Source: Croceibacterium atlanticum
Lineage (GTDB): Bacteria > Pseudomonadota > Alphaproteobacteria > Sphingomonadales > Sphingomonadaceae
NCBI RefSeq assembly: GCF_001008165.2
Contig: NZ_CP011452.2
Location: 3,162,001 to 3,226,000 of the forward strand
Direction: 5' to 3'
Length of the DNA stretch: 64,000 nt
Below, piece by piece: positions 17,716 through 26,578 of the stretch. A program made the translations under genes and the position numbers. Position 1 is the stretch's first letter, and the number at the start of each line of letters is the position of its first letter. The notes under the pieces are model-generated. The model saw nothing but the letters and a program-made list of their open reading frames with translations, did no database searches and was not told the DNA's origin.

Positions 17716-17740
17716 ACATAAATCGTGAGAGGAAAACACC

Positions 17741-18157
17741 GTGTCATTTCGTGAAAAATCCGCCTGGGCCATGGGCTTGCTCATGCTGGTGACGGGAGCG
17801 TGGTATTTCTCCATCGCCGCGCGCTTGCCTGCCGATGCTCCGGCCGTGGCGCAGATCGGGCCGATGATCCCCTATGTGCTGGCCGTCGTGATCGGCTCCA
17901 TCGTGGTGCAGATTGTGCTGGCCGCCATGTCCCCGCGCGAAGCGGGGCGGGAGGCGGATGAGCGGGAGCGTGTGGCGCTGGACCGGGCGGGCAATTGGTC
18001 CGGCTATGTGCTGGCGGTCGGCGCGGTCGCGGGGGCGCTGCATTATGTGGTGCTGGGCAATGGCAATGTGATGTTCCTGTGGGTGATCGGCGCGCTGATT
18101 GCGGCGCAGGTGGCCGAATATGGCTTGCAGATCTGGTTCTTCCGCAGGGGCGCCTGA
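17741..18157 (+). CDS. Four-helix membrane protein paired with an XRE regulator
   Basis: 138 residues from a GTG preceded by GAGAGG. Four hydrophobic stretches are visible: AWAMGLLMLVTGAWYFSIAA, IPYVLAVVIGSIVVQIVLAAM, WSGYVLAVGAVAGALHYVVLG and VMFLWVIGALIAAQVAEYGLQIWF. A charged cytoplasmic loop (SPREAGREADERERVALDRAG) sits in the middle. The pairing with a small XRE regulator three bases downstream is a recurring bacterial arrangement of unknown purpose. No transport motif recognised. Confidence 0.8.
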   Translation: MSFREKSAWAMGLLMLVTGAWYFSIAARLPADAPAVAQIGPMIPYVLAVVIGSIVVQIVLAAMSPREAGREADERERVALDRAGNWSGYVLAVGAVAGALHYVVLGNGNVMFLWVIGALIAAQVAEYGLQIWFFRRGA

Positions 18158-18160
18158 GCC

Positions 18161-18376
18161 ATGGCCAAAGCTCCGCCGATCACCAATCGGGTGAAGGATC
18201 TGCGCGCGCTGCATGGCGGCATCAGCCAGCAGGCGCTGGCCGATGCCATCGGCGTCACCCGCCAGACCGTGATCGCCATTGAACAGGGGCGCTATTCCCC
18301 CAGCCTGGAAAGCGCATTCCGCATTGCCCGCCTGTTCGGCGTGGGGGTGGAGGATGTGTTCGGCTGGGAGGGGTAG
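18161..18376 (+). CDS. XRE-family helix-turn-helix regulator
   Basis: 71 residues, essentially a single HTH domain: NRVKDLRALHGGISQQALADAIGVTRQTVIAIEQGRYSPSLESAFRIARLFGVGVEDVFGWEG. This is the short YozG-like class with no ligand domain. The recognition helix is TRQTVIAIEQG. It starts three bases after the membrane-protein gene and should be co-transcribed with it; the inverted repeats at the promoter are its probable operator. Confidence 0.93.
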   Translation: MAKAPPITNRVKDLRALHGGISQQALADAIGVTRQTVIAIEQGRYSPSLESAFRIARLFGVGVEDVFGWEG

Positions 18377-18391
18377 GCCCCCTGCCGGACC

Positions 18392-18931
18392 TCAGTCGAA
18401 AATGCTTTCGCCGCGCGATTCACTTTCCGTGGAGCGGTGCAGGATCCCTTCGCTGGGGATTTCCGGCTTGAACGCTTCGTGGCAGCTTTCGCAATTCTGG
18501 ATCAGGCGGTCGCCGATCTGCCGCCACGCCTCGACATCGGTCGACTTCGCTTCCGCCAGCGGCAGGGCATCCTGACCGATCTTCGTCAGTTCATCGGCCA
18601 TTTCCTGCCAGTTTTCTTCGGCCGTCCATTGGGCGTCGAACTCGCCAGTGCCGGGAATCTTGGAAACCGTGCCGCCCAGGATCATGTCGTAAGTGGCGCT
18701 GCGAACCAGGTCCCAGTCATTATCATCCTTCGGCATGTCGCCATTGCCGACCGCCCAGATATAATCGGCGGAATTGTCGATCAGGCCAACCATCACTGCA
18801 TTGATACTGACTGGCAAAGTCAAATCGGAACGGGGAGAGGGCGTGCTTTCGGCAACTGGTTCCGTTGTATCCTGGCATGCAGCAAGTGACAGGACCGAAA
18901 TGATCGCCGCGCATTGAGCCAATTTCTTCAT
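18392..18931 (-). CDS. Cytochrome c-type lipoprotein with one haem motif
   Basis: 179 residues from the ATG at 18931. The signal sequence ends in a lipobox (ISVLSLAAC). The mature protein is mostly helical (VSINAVMVGLIDNSADYIWAVGN, WDLVRSATYDMILGG, WQEMADELTKIGQDALPLAEA, VEAWRQIGDRLIQ) with a late CESCH haem motif (NCESCHEAFKPEIP), the arrangement of cytochrome c'/c-556-like four-helix bundles. Probably a periplasmic electron carrier or gas sensor. No redox partner gene is adjacent. Confidence 0.82.
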   Translation of the reverse strand: MKKLAQCAAIISVLSLAACQDTTEPVAESTPSPRSDLTLPVSINAVMVGLIDNSADYIWAVGNGDMPKDDNDWDLVRSATYDMILGGTVSKIPGTGEFDAQWTAEENWQEMADELTKIGQDALPLAEAKSTDVEAWRQIGDRLIQNCESCHEAFKPEIPSEGILHRSTESESRGESIFD

Positions 18932-19084
18932 CAGAAACCTCCCCTCATTCAAACCATCGGAAGAGAGGCTAAATCAACACTTTGACTCAATCAAGACAGT
19001 GCCTGATTTCGTGGTCAGATCATTTGCATTGGAGGGCAGCCGGCACAGCAGCATGGCGGCAGGACAGATGCCGCGACCGCCGGG

Positions 19085-19522
19085 TTACTTTCCGGGACGC
19101 CAGCCTTCCTTCGCGAGTTCAAAGCCTTCAAACTGGAAGGCGGGGGCAACCACGCAGCTGACCAGCGTATAGCCGAACTGTCCCGGCAGCGGCGCGGCGG
19201 CCTGCCATTCGTCCGCCGCGACAACATATTGCGGCAGATCGCCGTCCAGCACGTCCGGGCCCAGCTGCATTTCGCGGATCGGGCCTTCATCCGTGGCGGC
19301 CAGTGACAGCAATAGGGGATCGCCTGCATGCCACAGCCAGATTTCTGCCGCATCCACCCGGTGCCAGTGCGACCGCTGATGCGCTTCCAGCAGGAAATGG
19401 ATGGCGGTGGCGACAGCGCGTTCACCCTCCGCCGCGGGGGCGCGCCAGGTTTCGCGATACCAGCCACCTTCCGGATGGGGTGACAGGCGCAATTCTTCGA
19501 TAATGGCCTTGGCTTCGTTCAC
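19085..19522 (-). CDS. DUF985 cupin protein
   Basis: 145 residues. Single cupin barrel of the DUF985 family: LRLSPHPEGGWYRETWRAP at the start, TAIHFLLEAHQRSHWHRVDAAEIWLWHAGDPLLL with the two histidines of cupin motif 1, then QLGPDVLDGDLPQYVVAADEWQAAAPLPGQFGYTLVSCVVAPAFQFEGFELAK carrying motif 2. Family function is not established; a small-molecule isomerase or sugar-binding role has been proposed. Cytosolic. Confidence 0.9.
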   Translation of the reverse strand: MNEAKAIIEELRLSPHPEGGWYRETWRAPAAEGERAVATAIHFLLEAHQRSHWHRVDAAEIWLWHAGDPLLLSLAATDEGPIREMQLGPDVLDGDLPQYVVAADEWQAAAPLPGQFGYTLVSCVVAPAFQFEGFELAKEGWRPGK

Positions 19523-19609
19523 GATACTGACCTTCCCGCCTGCCTGTATTGCCCCGATTGTGGAATATTATCGCAGAAAAGTCTCGCCCGTTCCATTATT
19601 GTCCCATCG

Positions 19610-20413
19610 ATGACTATTCGCGCGGGAATTGGCGGCTGGAGCTATGAAGGCTGGCGAGACGGGGTTTTCTATCCCGCCGACCTGCCGCAACGGCGCGAGC
19701 TGGAATATGCCGCGCGCCATGTCCGCACGATAGAAATCAACGCCACATTCTATCGCCTGCAAAAGCCGGAAAGCTTCCGCAAATGGCATGATGAAGTGCC
19801 GGATGACTTCATCTTCGCGCTGAAGGGATCGCGCTATGTCAGCAATCGCAAACTGCTGGCCGAAGCGGAGGAGGGAGTTGGCAATTTCCTGAAGCAGGGG
19901 CTGGTGGAACTGGGGCCGAAGCTGGGCCCGATCTGCTGGCAATTGGCGACCACCAAGCGGTTCGATCCGGATGATATCTCCGCCTTTTTCGATCTGCTGC
20001 CGGCGCAGCACGAAGGCGTGGCGCTGCGCCATGCGATCGAGGTCGGGCATGAAAGCTTTGCCTGCGCGGACTTCGTCGAACTGGCGCGCAAGGCGGGCGT
20101 GGCGGTGGTCTGGTCCGACCATCCCGAACGCACGCCCATCGCCGACCGCTCGGCCGGTTTCGCCTATCTGCGGCTGCAGGGGATGGAGGCGGGCTGCCCG
20201 ACCGGATATCCGCCTGCCGAACTCGACCGGATCCGCCGCATCTGCGAAAGCTGGGCCGGGGGGCACGCACCGCAGGGCTTGTCTCACTATGGCGATCGCG
20301 GCGATAGTCGGGGCGAGGGGGGCGATGTCTTCGCCTTCATGATCAACGGCGCGAAGGAACGCGCACCGGCCGCCGCGATGGCGCTGGCCGACATGCTGAA
20401 AGGAAGCGAATGA
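19610..20413 (+). CDS. DUF72-family TIM-barrel protein
   Basis: 267 residues. Matches DUF72: GIGGWSYEGWRDGVFYPADLPQRRELEYAARHVRTIEINATFYRLQKPESFRKWHDEVPDDFIFALKGSRYVSN, then LGPICWQLATTKRFD and LRHAIEVGHESFACADFVELARKAGVAVVWSDH. The family forms a TIM barrel with a conserved acidic pocket; no activity is proven. The last four bases overlap the following dipeptidase gene (ATGA), indicating translational coupling. Confidence 0.92.
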   Translation: MTIRAGIGGWSYEGWRDGVFYPADLPQRRELEYAARHVRTIEINATFYRLQKPESFRKWHDEVPDDFIFALKGSRYVSNRKLLAEAEEGVGNFLKQGLVELGPKLGPICWQLATTKRFDPDDISAFFDLLPAQHEGVALRHAIEVGHESFACADFVELARKAGVAVVWSDHPERTPIADRSAGFAYLRLQGMEAGCPTGYPPAELDRIRRICESWAGGHAPQGLSHYGDRGDSRGEGGDVFAFMINGAKERAPAAAMALADMLKGSE

Positions 20414-21663
20414 GAACTGCCGTTTTCGGGATTGCCGCATTGGCCCTGTCCACCCCGCTGGCGGCGCAATCGCCCGAACAGGTGGCCGCCGCCGCGCTGG
20501 AAGCGGCGCCGGTATGGGACGGGCATAATGACGTGCCTGGACAATTACGCGATCGGTACGGGAACGTGATCGCCGATTTCGATTTCAATGACGGCACCGA
20601 TGTTCCGCCAAGCGACTGGGGCAGCCCGTCGCTGCATACCGACCTGCCGCGCCTGCGCGAAGGGAAGCTGGGGGCGCAGTTCTGGTCCGTCTATGTCAGT
20701 GCCAGCCTGCCGGAACCGGAAGCGACCGTGGCGGTGATGGAACAGATCGACGTGATGAAGCGGCTGATCGCGCGCTATCCGGATCAGCTCGCCCTGTCGC
20801 TTACGGCGGATGATGTGGAACAGGCGATGGCGCAGGGCAGGATCGCTTCCCTGCTGGGGATGGAAGGTGGCGGCGCGCTGCATGGCAGCCTGGCGGTGCT
20901 GCGCCAGTTCTACGATCTCGGCGCCCGATACATCACGTTGACCCATTCCAAGACGCTGGCCTGGGCCGATAGTGCAACGGACAAGCCCGAACATGACGGG
21001 CTGACCGAATTCGGCGAAAAGGTCGTGAGGGAAATGCAGCGGCTGGGGATGCTGGTCGATCTCAGCCATGTCAGCGAAGCGACGATGATGGATGCGCTGG
21101 ATGTGTCCGGCGCGCCGGTGATCTTCAGCCATTCCGGCGCGCGCGCTGTGAACGGCCACCCGCGCAACGTGCCCGACTGCGTGCTGAAACGCCTGCCGGA
21201 AAATGGCGGTATCGTGATGGTTGTGGGCCTGCCGGGCTATCTCAGCGAGGATTTGCGCCAGTTCCAGGCGCAGCGATCCGCCGAACAGGCGCGGCTTTCC
21301 GCCCTGTGGCAGGGCCAGCCCGATGCGGTGGAGGCGGCAATGGATGCCTGGGACGAGGCGCATCCCGCCCCGCAAGCCACCGTTTCCGACATGGCCGACC
21401 ATATCGACCATATTCGCGAAGTGGCCGGGGTGGACCATATCGGCATTGGCGGCGATTATGACGGTATGGCCACCGGGCCGGTGGGTATGGAAGATGTCAG
21501 CGGCTATCCAGCGCTGTTCGTTGAACTGGCCCGGCGCGGATATTCGCAGGAAGATCTGGAAAAGATCGCCAGCCGCAACATGATGCGGGTGCTGCGCGGC
21601 GCGGAAGCCTATGCCGCCAGCCGCAAGGATGATCTGCCGATCGAAACGCCGATCGCGGAATAG
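20410..21663 (+). CDS. Membrane dipeptidase (peptidase family M19)
   Basis: 417 residues with an N-terminal signal peptide (VFGIAALALSTPLAAQ), so exported. Zinc ligands of M19 are visible: VWDGHNDVPGQL (His-x-Asp), MEGGGAL (bridging Glu), VDLSHVSEATMMDAL and IFSHSGARAVNGHPRNVPD (His residues), and GVDHIGIGGDYDG. These enzymes cleave dipeptides, including D-amino-acid-containing and beta-lactam-like substrates. It overlaps the DUF72 gene, so the two form an operon. Confidence 0.95.
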   Translation: MRTAVFGIAALALSTPLAAQSPEQVAAAALEAAPVWDGHNDVPGQLRDRYGNVIADFDFNDGTDVPPSDWGSPSLHTDLPRLREGKLGAQFWSVYVSASLPEPEATVAVMEQIDVMKRLIARYPDQLALSLTADDVEQAMAQGRIASLLGMEGGGALHGSLAVLRQFYDLGARYITLTHSKTLAWADSATDKPEHDGLTEFGEKVVREMQRLGMLVDLSHVSEATMMDALDVSGAPVIFSHSGARAVNGHPRNVPDCVLKRLPENGGIVMVVGLPGYLSEDLRQFQAQRSAEQARLSALWQGQPDAVEAAMDAWDEAHPAPQATVSDMADHIDHIREVAGVDHIGIGGDYDGMATGPVGMEDVSGYPALFVELARRGYSQEDLEKIASRNMMRVLRGAEAYAASRKDDLPIETPIAE

Positions 21664-21666
21664 GGC

Positions 21667-22116
21667 TCAGGCCGGTTCGGTCCGGCCTGTCGCCCCGATC
21701 TTCTCCAGCGTCGCCGGATCACGCTCGCCATCGTAAAAGGCGTCGAGCGCGGCGGCGCACAGATCGCGATCGGCGCAGGCGGCTTCGAACAGGGTCATGG
21801 AAGAGCGGAACTTGATCGCGTCAGTTTCGCCCAGAATGTCGCGGGCGGATTTCCTGCCGGCCCAGTCCAGCATGGCACGGGTCGCTTCGGCCAGCCGTTC
21901 GCCCAGCAATTCGTGCCCGCAATAGGCCCGCGCTTCGGCCAGGTCGGCAATAGCATAGAACTGGGCGGTGCTGCTGCGGCCCAGCCCTTCGATCTGGGGG
22001 AAGACGAACCACATCCAGTGGCTGGTCTTGCTGCCTTGGCGCAGCTCTTCCAGCGCCCGCGGGTAGATGCCGGCCTGGGCCTGGAGGAAACGGGTCAATC
22101 CGCGGCATTCGCCCAT
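21667..22116 (-). CDS. DUF1810-family protein
   Basis: 149 residues. The DUF1810 signature is clear: LTRFLQAQAGIYPRALEELRQGSKTSHWMWFVFPQIEGLGRSSTAQFYAIADLAEARAYCGHELLGERLAEATRAMLD, then DILGETDAIKFRSSMTLFEAACAD. The structural fold is known for relatives, but no function has been assigned. It is the distal gene of a run of minus-strand genes (23162 to 21667). Confidence 0.9.
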   Translation of the reverse strand: MGECRGLTRFLQAQAGIYPRALEELRQGSKTSHWMWFVFPQIEGLGRSSTAQFYAIADLAEARAYCGHELLGERLAEATRAMLDWAGRKSARDILGETDAIKFRSSMTLFEAACADRDLCAAALDAFYDGERDPATLEKIGATGRTEPA

Positions 22117-22137
22117 ATCGGATATCCAGTCCTGACT

Positions 22138-22323
22138 TCAGGAATCGGCCTTGTCGGGAAGATTTTCCCGGTCGGTTTCGGCAAATTCTTCCAACTGCTT
22201 TTCGCTCATCGAATCATACATGTCCTTCGATGCGCCTTGCAGTTCCGAAACCTTGGTTTCGCCGCGCTTGGCGGACAGGGCCGCCCCGGCTGCCTTCTGC
22301 TGTGCCTTGGATTTGGCGGGCAT
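22138..22323 (-). CDS. DUF3008 small basic protein
   Basis: 61 residues. Starts PAKSKAQQKAAGAALSAKRGE and continues KVSELQGASKDMYDSMSEKQLEEFAETDREN, the conserved form of DUF3008, a short soluble alphaproteobacterial protein often linked to general stress. No binding site is visible. An AGGAGG-like site precedes the start on the minus strand. Confidence 0.88.
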   Translation of the reverse strand: MPAKSKAQQKAAGAALSAKRGETKVSELQGASKDMYDSMSEKQLEEFAETDRENLPDKADS

Positions 22324-22332
22324 GATAACCTC

Positions 22333-22635
22333 CTAGCCTTCGTTCTCTATCGTCTGCAGCGGCGTGTCGGGCGCGTCCGGATCCACTGCTTCGAATTCGT
22401 CCGATCCTTCGGTGATATTGTCGTCCAGCTGACCCACGGCGGAACCGTCCTGCATTTGCGTGCCGACGGTTTCTTCGGTCGGGCCATGAGTGGCCGCACC
22501 GAAGATCCAGATCGCGGATAGCGCGATAATCACGGCCAGCAGGCTGATGCCCAGAATCCAGCGCACCACATGCGGGGTCGATCCGGCACGGACCGCATCG
22601 GAATCCCTGTGCATTTCAGTGTTATTTTCGTTCAT
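22333..22635 (-). CDS. Single-span membrane protein with acidic tail
   Basis: 100 residues from the ATG at 22635. A hydrophilic N-terminus (MNENNTEMHRDSDAVRAGS) is followed by one membrane helix (WILGISLLAVIIALSAIWIFGAA) and an acidic periplasmic tail (EETVGTQMQDGSAVGQLDDNITEGSDEFEAVDPDAPDT). It ends nine bases before the DUF3008 start and is likely co-expressed. No family recognised. Confidence 0.7.
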   Translation of the reverse strand: MNENNTEMHRDSDAVRAGSTPHVVRWILGISLLAVIIALSAIWIFGAATHGPTEETVGTQMQDGSAVGQLDDNITEGSDEFEAVDPDAPDTPLQTIENEG

Positions 22636-22724
22636 GGTGCCTCCGTCTTCTCTCAGGGCGCATTCCCCAGAGATACGGTTGCCGCGAACGAATGTTCCGC
22701 CCCGACGCAGGGCGCAGGGCGCGA

Positions 22725-23162
22725 TCAGTGCGGATCGATGCGTGTCAGAATGCGGAAGAAGAAGGCGGTGGACCATCCCATCAGGATCACCCCCAATATG
22801 CTTTCAAAAGCCCCGATCAGCCGCCAGTCGAGCTGGATATGCGCATCGCTGTAGCCGACCGTGGAATAGCTGATGGTGGAGAAATACAATGCCTGTTCGA
22901 AATTCCCCACCGCGCCGAGGATCAGATAGACGAAGGCGAACAGCCAGATTTCCGTGCCATGCAGCATGACAATGGCAATCACCACGCCGAGGGTGAAGAT
23001 CGTTCCGCGCGGAGAAAGCGGATTGATCCGCTCGATCCTCTCCCGCGCGCGTTCGGTATGCATCACCCGGCTCAGCCCGAACAGGCCGAAGCCGTGGATC
23101 GTGACGCAGACGACCACCAGGAAGGATGAAATGGCGAACTGGGTGAACAACATGGCGATCAT
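22725..23162 (-). CDS. Small ion channel protein (two-TM potassium-channel type)
   Basis: 145 residues with an N-terminal helix (FAISSFLVVVCVTIHGFGLFGL), a second (IFTLGVVIAIVMLHGTEIWLFAFVYLILG), a pore loop and a last helix (FESILGVILMGWSTAFFFRIL). The pore loop ALYFSTISYSTVGYSD contains T-V-G-Y, the potassium selectivity filter, so the Ion_trans_2 family fits. No ligand-binding cytoplasmic domain (RCK or cNMP) is present. Confidence 0.85.
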   Translation of the reverse strand: MIAMLFTQFAISSFLVVVCVTIHGFGLFGLSRVMHTERARERIERINPLSPRGTIFTLGVVIAIVMLHGTEIWLFAFVYLILGAVGNFEQALYFSTISYSTVGYSDAHIQLDWRLIGAFESILGVILMGWSTAFFFRILTRIDPH

Positions 23163-23232
23163 GCGGGCAGACTAACCCGCAATGATCGCCAAGTCCCCGA
23201 TCCTTTTCCTCGGCCCAGCGCGAACGGGAGGA

Positions 23233-24072
23233 TCAGTCGCGCAGCAGTTCGTTGATTCCAGTCTTGGCGCGGGTCTGCGCATCCACCGTCTTCACGATCA
23301 CCGCGCAATAGAGCGACGGGCCCGGCGTGCCGTCGGGCAGGGGCTTGCCCGGCAATGCGCCGGGGACAACCACGGCATAGGGCGGAACCTTGCCGCGATG
23401 CACTTCGCCCGTGGCGCGATCCACGATCTTGGTCGATGCGCCAAGATAGACGCCCATGGACAGGACTGCGCCTTCGCCCACGATCACGCCTTCGGCCACT
23501 TCGCTGCGTGCGCCGATGAAGGCACCGTCGCCGATGATGACCGGCCCGGCCTGCAAGGGTTCCAGAACGCCGCCAATGCCTGCGCCGCCGGAAATATGCA
23601 CATTCTTGCCGATCTGCGCGCAGGAACCGACCGTGGCCCAGGTATCGACCATGGTTCCTTCATCCACATAGGCGCCGATATTCACGAAGCTGGGCATCAG
23701 CACCACGCCCTTGCCGATGAAGCTGCCCGCGCGGGCGACGGCTCCGGGCACCACGCGGAAACCGGCATCGCGGAAACGGGCATCGTCCCATCCGGCAAAC
23801 TTGCTCGGCACCTTGTCGAAACCGGGTGCGCCGGCCGCGCCATTGGGCATCACGACATTGTCGTTCAGGCGAAAGGACAGCAGCACGGCCTGTTTCAGCC
23901 ACTGGTTCACTTTCCAGCCGCCCTGGCCATCCGGTTCGGCCACGCGGGCCTTCCCTGAATCGAGCAGGTTCAGAGCTTCTTCCACGGGCTCGCGCACATC
24001 GCTGCTTGCCGGGGTTACCGAAGCGCGGTTTTCCCAGGCCTGTGCAATGGCGGTTTCGAGGTCGGCGGACAT
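23233..24072 (-). CDS. dapD: 2,3,4,5-tetrahydropyridine-2,6-dicarboxylate N-succinyltransferase
   Basis: 279 residues. DapD transfers succinyl from succinyl-CoA in the diaminopimelate/lysine pathway. The C-terminal half is a left-handed beta-helix of hexapeptide repeats ([93 protein letters not shown]). N-terminal features such as [17 protein letters not shown] are also typical. It stands alone. Confidence 0.97.
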   Translation of the reverse strand: MSADLETAIAQAWENRASVTPASSDVREPVEEALNLLDSGKARVAEPDGQGGWKVNQWLKQAVLLSFRLNDNVVMPNGAAGAPGFDKVPSKFAGWDDARFRDAGFRVVPGAVARAGSFIGKGVVLMPSFVNIGAYVDEGTMVDTWATVGSCAQIGKNVHISGGAGIGGVLEPLQAGPVIIGDGAFIGARSEVAEGVIVGEGAVLSMGVYLGASTKIVDRATGEVHRGKVPPYAVVVPGALPGKPLPDGTPGPSLYCAVIVKTVDAQTRAKTGINELLRD

Positions 24073-24235
24073 GCTCTCTCCTTAATGTTCGGCCGCCGGA
24101 TCTGCGGCTAGTCGCTGCGCCCGCTAGCCCGGCGGCCGTGGCGGGGCAAGTCGGCAGGCGCGGCATTTACTCGGAATTAGCTTTGCCGGTCCTAGGAAAA
24201 GTCGTATTTTGAATGACTAAGTGGACCAGGCGACT

Positions 24236-26572
24236 ATGCCGAAACGACTTCCACATCTCCTGCTGCTGCGCTCGGCCGCGCCATTTGCGCTGATCCTGCT
24301 GGGCGCATGTGGCGGGGGAAGCGGCGGTGGCGGTCCGATCAGTACGCCAACGCCTCCCGCCGCGCCTGCACCGACGACACCCGCTCCGTCGCCAACCCCG
24401 GCGCCTGCGCCCACTCCGGCGGATTTCGACACGGCGGAAGTCCGCAGGTCGGACGGGCCGCTTGCGCATGACGCACTGACCGCGTGGCTCGGCGGACATA
24501 GCGGGGACGGTATTACAATCGCCGTGGTCGATAGCGGTATAGATCCCGACAATCCCGAATTCGCCGGGCGCCTCTCTCCGCTGTCGCGCGATATTTACGC
24601 CGAAAATCGCGCGCTCGAAGGGGAAAGCGATCACGGCACGCAGGTTGCCCTGTTCGCCGCCGCCGCGCGCGACGATTACGGCATTGTCGGCATGGCCTAT
24701 GATGCGACCGTGCTGGCCCTGCGCACGGATCAGCCCGGAAGCTGTGCGAGCGATTGCCTGTTCAATGACAGTGCGATTGCCGATTCCGTGAACTTCGCGG
24801 CCAGCAACGGGGCAAAGGTCATCAATATCTCGCTTGGCGGCGAAGGGGCGTCCCAGCGTGTGCTCGACGCCGTGCGCAATGCCGTGGGTGGGGGCGCTCT
24901 GGTCGTGGTTTCCGCCGGGAATGAAAGCGAGCTTGAGCCGACCGATTTTGCCCGCCAACTGGCCAGTGCCGGCAATGGCGGCGTGATCATCGCCGGTTCG
25001 GTGGATGACAGCAGCGCCATATCCGATTTCAGCAACCGCGCGGGCGGGCAGGCTGCCAATTATCTTTCCGCTCTTGGAGAAGGGCTGTGCTGCGTTTATG
25101 AAGACGGGGAGCTTTATGTCGATGCGGACGGCTATCGCTATATCGTCTCTGGCACGAGCTATTCCGCGCCGCTGATTTCCGGTGCTGCGGCATTGCTGGC
25201 GCAGGCATTTCCCAATCTTACCGGCCGTGAAATCGCGGAGATACTGCTCGATTCCGCGCGCGATGCGGGCGCTCCGGGGACCGATGCAGTCTATGGCCGG
25301 GGCATATTGGATATTGCCGCTGCATTCGCGCCCAGCGGCACGACCAGCCTTGCCGGCAGCGATATTGCCGTCAGCGCGGGCTCGCTGGGCGGCACGATGT
25401 CCGGCGCGATGGGCGATGCTCTCAATGCGGCGTCACTGCCCACTGTCGTTCTCGATGAATATTCGCGGGCTTATCGCGCCGATCTTGCGCGTTCCCTGCG
25501 CGGGGCGGCGCCGGTCAGCCGGCTGGGCCGCGCCCTGGCCGGGCAGACCCGGCAGATGGGCCTGGCCACTGAAGCGATGAGCCTGTCCGTCTCGATCGAT
25601 GCGTCCGGCAAGGCCGGGGAGATGCCGCATATCGCGCAATTGCGCCTCGCCAGTGACGATGCCGGACGGGCCAGGGTGCTGGCGGCGCGGATCGCGCTGA
25701 AATTGTCGCCCGACACGCAATTTGCCTTCGCTTATGCCCAGGGGGCGGATGGGCTTGTTGCGCAATTGCAGGGGCAGGACTGGCCGGCCTTCATGGTCGC
25801 GCCCGCTGCCGGGGATGATGCGCCTCTTTATCTGCGCAGCGATGCCTCCATCGCCCTGCGGCGGGAAATCGGCGCGGGCTGGGGCCTGACGATCGGCGCC
25901 ATGCGCGGAGAGATCATGTCCGAATACCGCCGCTTCGATCCCGTCGCTTTGGCGGAAGGGCGCAGGCGCCATGGCGTGATCCGGTATGGCGCCGCGCTGG
26001 ACCGGGATTTTGGCGCGCTGGAAACGGCGCTTGGCCTTGACTGGATGCGTGAGGAAAACACGCTTCTGGGCAGCCGCCTGCCGGCTTCCTTCGGGTCCGG
26101 CGGCGCCGATACATTATTCGTGAACGCAAGGGCGGGGCTGGAAATCGCGCAGCACTGGCGGATGGGCGCCGAACTGCGGCAGGGCTGGACACGGGCGGCG
26201 CAGGGCGGGCTGATCGCTTCCGGCTCAAGCCTGGCCAGCAGGGCGTGGTCCGTGGAACTGGCCTATTCCGGCGCTGTGCCGGGGGGCGGCAGTGTCGGGT
26301 TGCGGATCGCCCAGTCGCTGCGCGTGGAAAGCGGATCGCTTGGCCTGAACCTGCCCGTGGGCTGGAGTCACGAGACCATGCTGCCCGAATATGGGCGGCG
26401 CAGCCTCCCGCTCTCGCCAGAGGGGCGGGAAATCCTTGGTGAAATGGCGTGGCGCGGGCGGTTGCTGTCCGGCGATGCGGCGGCCAGCCTGTTCTACCGG
26501 CGTGATCCCGGCCATTATTCCGCCCTAGCGGATGATTACGGGTTCGGCCTGCGTTGGTCGCGCGATTTCTGA
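24236..26572 (+). CDS. Subtilisin-like (S8) lipoprotein with C-terminal barrel-like domain
   Basis: 778 residues from the ATG at 24236. A lipobox (LLGAC, Cys25) is followed by a Gly-rich and Pro/Thr-rich linker (residues 26-62). The catalytic domain has Asp99 (AVVDSGID), His133 (SDHGTQVA), an oxyanion Asn in SAGNES and Ser307 (SGTSYSAP). Residues ~370-778 are beta-rich with amphipathic strands and end in a terminal Phe (YGFGLRWSRDF), as outer-membrane barrels do. It therefore looks like an autotransporter-type serine protease. Four cysteines (SCASDC, LCC) lie in the protease part. The combination of lipidation and a barrel is unusual. A GTG at 24221 is an alternative start. Confidence 0.85.
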   Translation: MPKRLPHLLLLRSAAPFALILLGACGGGSGGGGPISTPTPPAAPAPTTPAPSPTPAPAPTPADFDTAEVRRSDGPLAHDALTAWLGGHSGDGITIAVVDSGIDPDNPEFAGRLSPLSRDIYAENRALEGESDHGTQVALFAAAARDDYGIVGMAYDATVLALRTDQPGSCASDCLFNDSAIADSVNFAASNGAKVINISLGGEGASQRVLDAVRNAVGGGALVVVSAGNESELEPTDFARQLASAGNGGVIIAGSVDDSSAISDFSNRAGGQAANYLSALGEGLCCVYEDGELYVDADGYRYIVSGTSYSAPLISGAAALLAQAFPNLTGREIAEILLDSARDAGAPGTDAVYGRGILDIAAAFAPSGTTSLAGSDIAVSAGSLGGTMSGAMGDALNAASLPTVVLDEYSRAYRADLARSLRGAAPVSRLGRALAGQTRQMGLATEAMSLSVSIDASGKAGEMPHIAQLRLASDDAGRARVLAARIALKLSPDTQFAFAYAQGADGLVAQLQGQDWPAFMVAPAAGDDAPLYLRSDASIALRREIGAGWGLTIGAMRGEIMSEYRRFDPVALAEGRRRHGVIRYGAALDRDFGALETALGLDWMREENTLLGSRLPASFGSGGADTLFVNARAGLEIAQHWRMGAELRQGWTRAAQGGLIASGSSLASRAWSVELAYSGAVPGGGSVGLRIAQSLRVESGSLGLNLPVGWSHETMLPEYGRRSLPLSPEGREILGEMAWRGRLLSGDAAASLFYRRDPGHYSALADDYGFGLRWSRDF

Positions 26573-26578
26573 GCCGGT

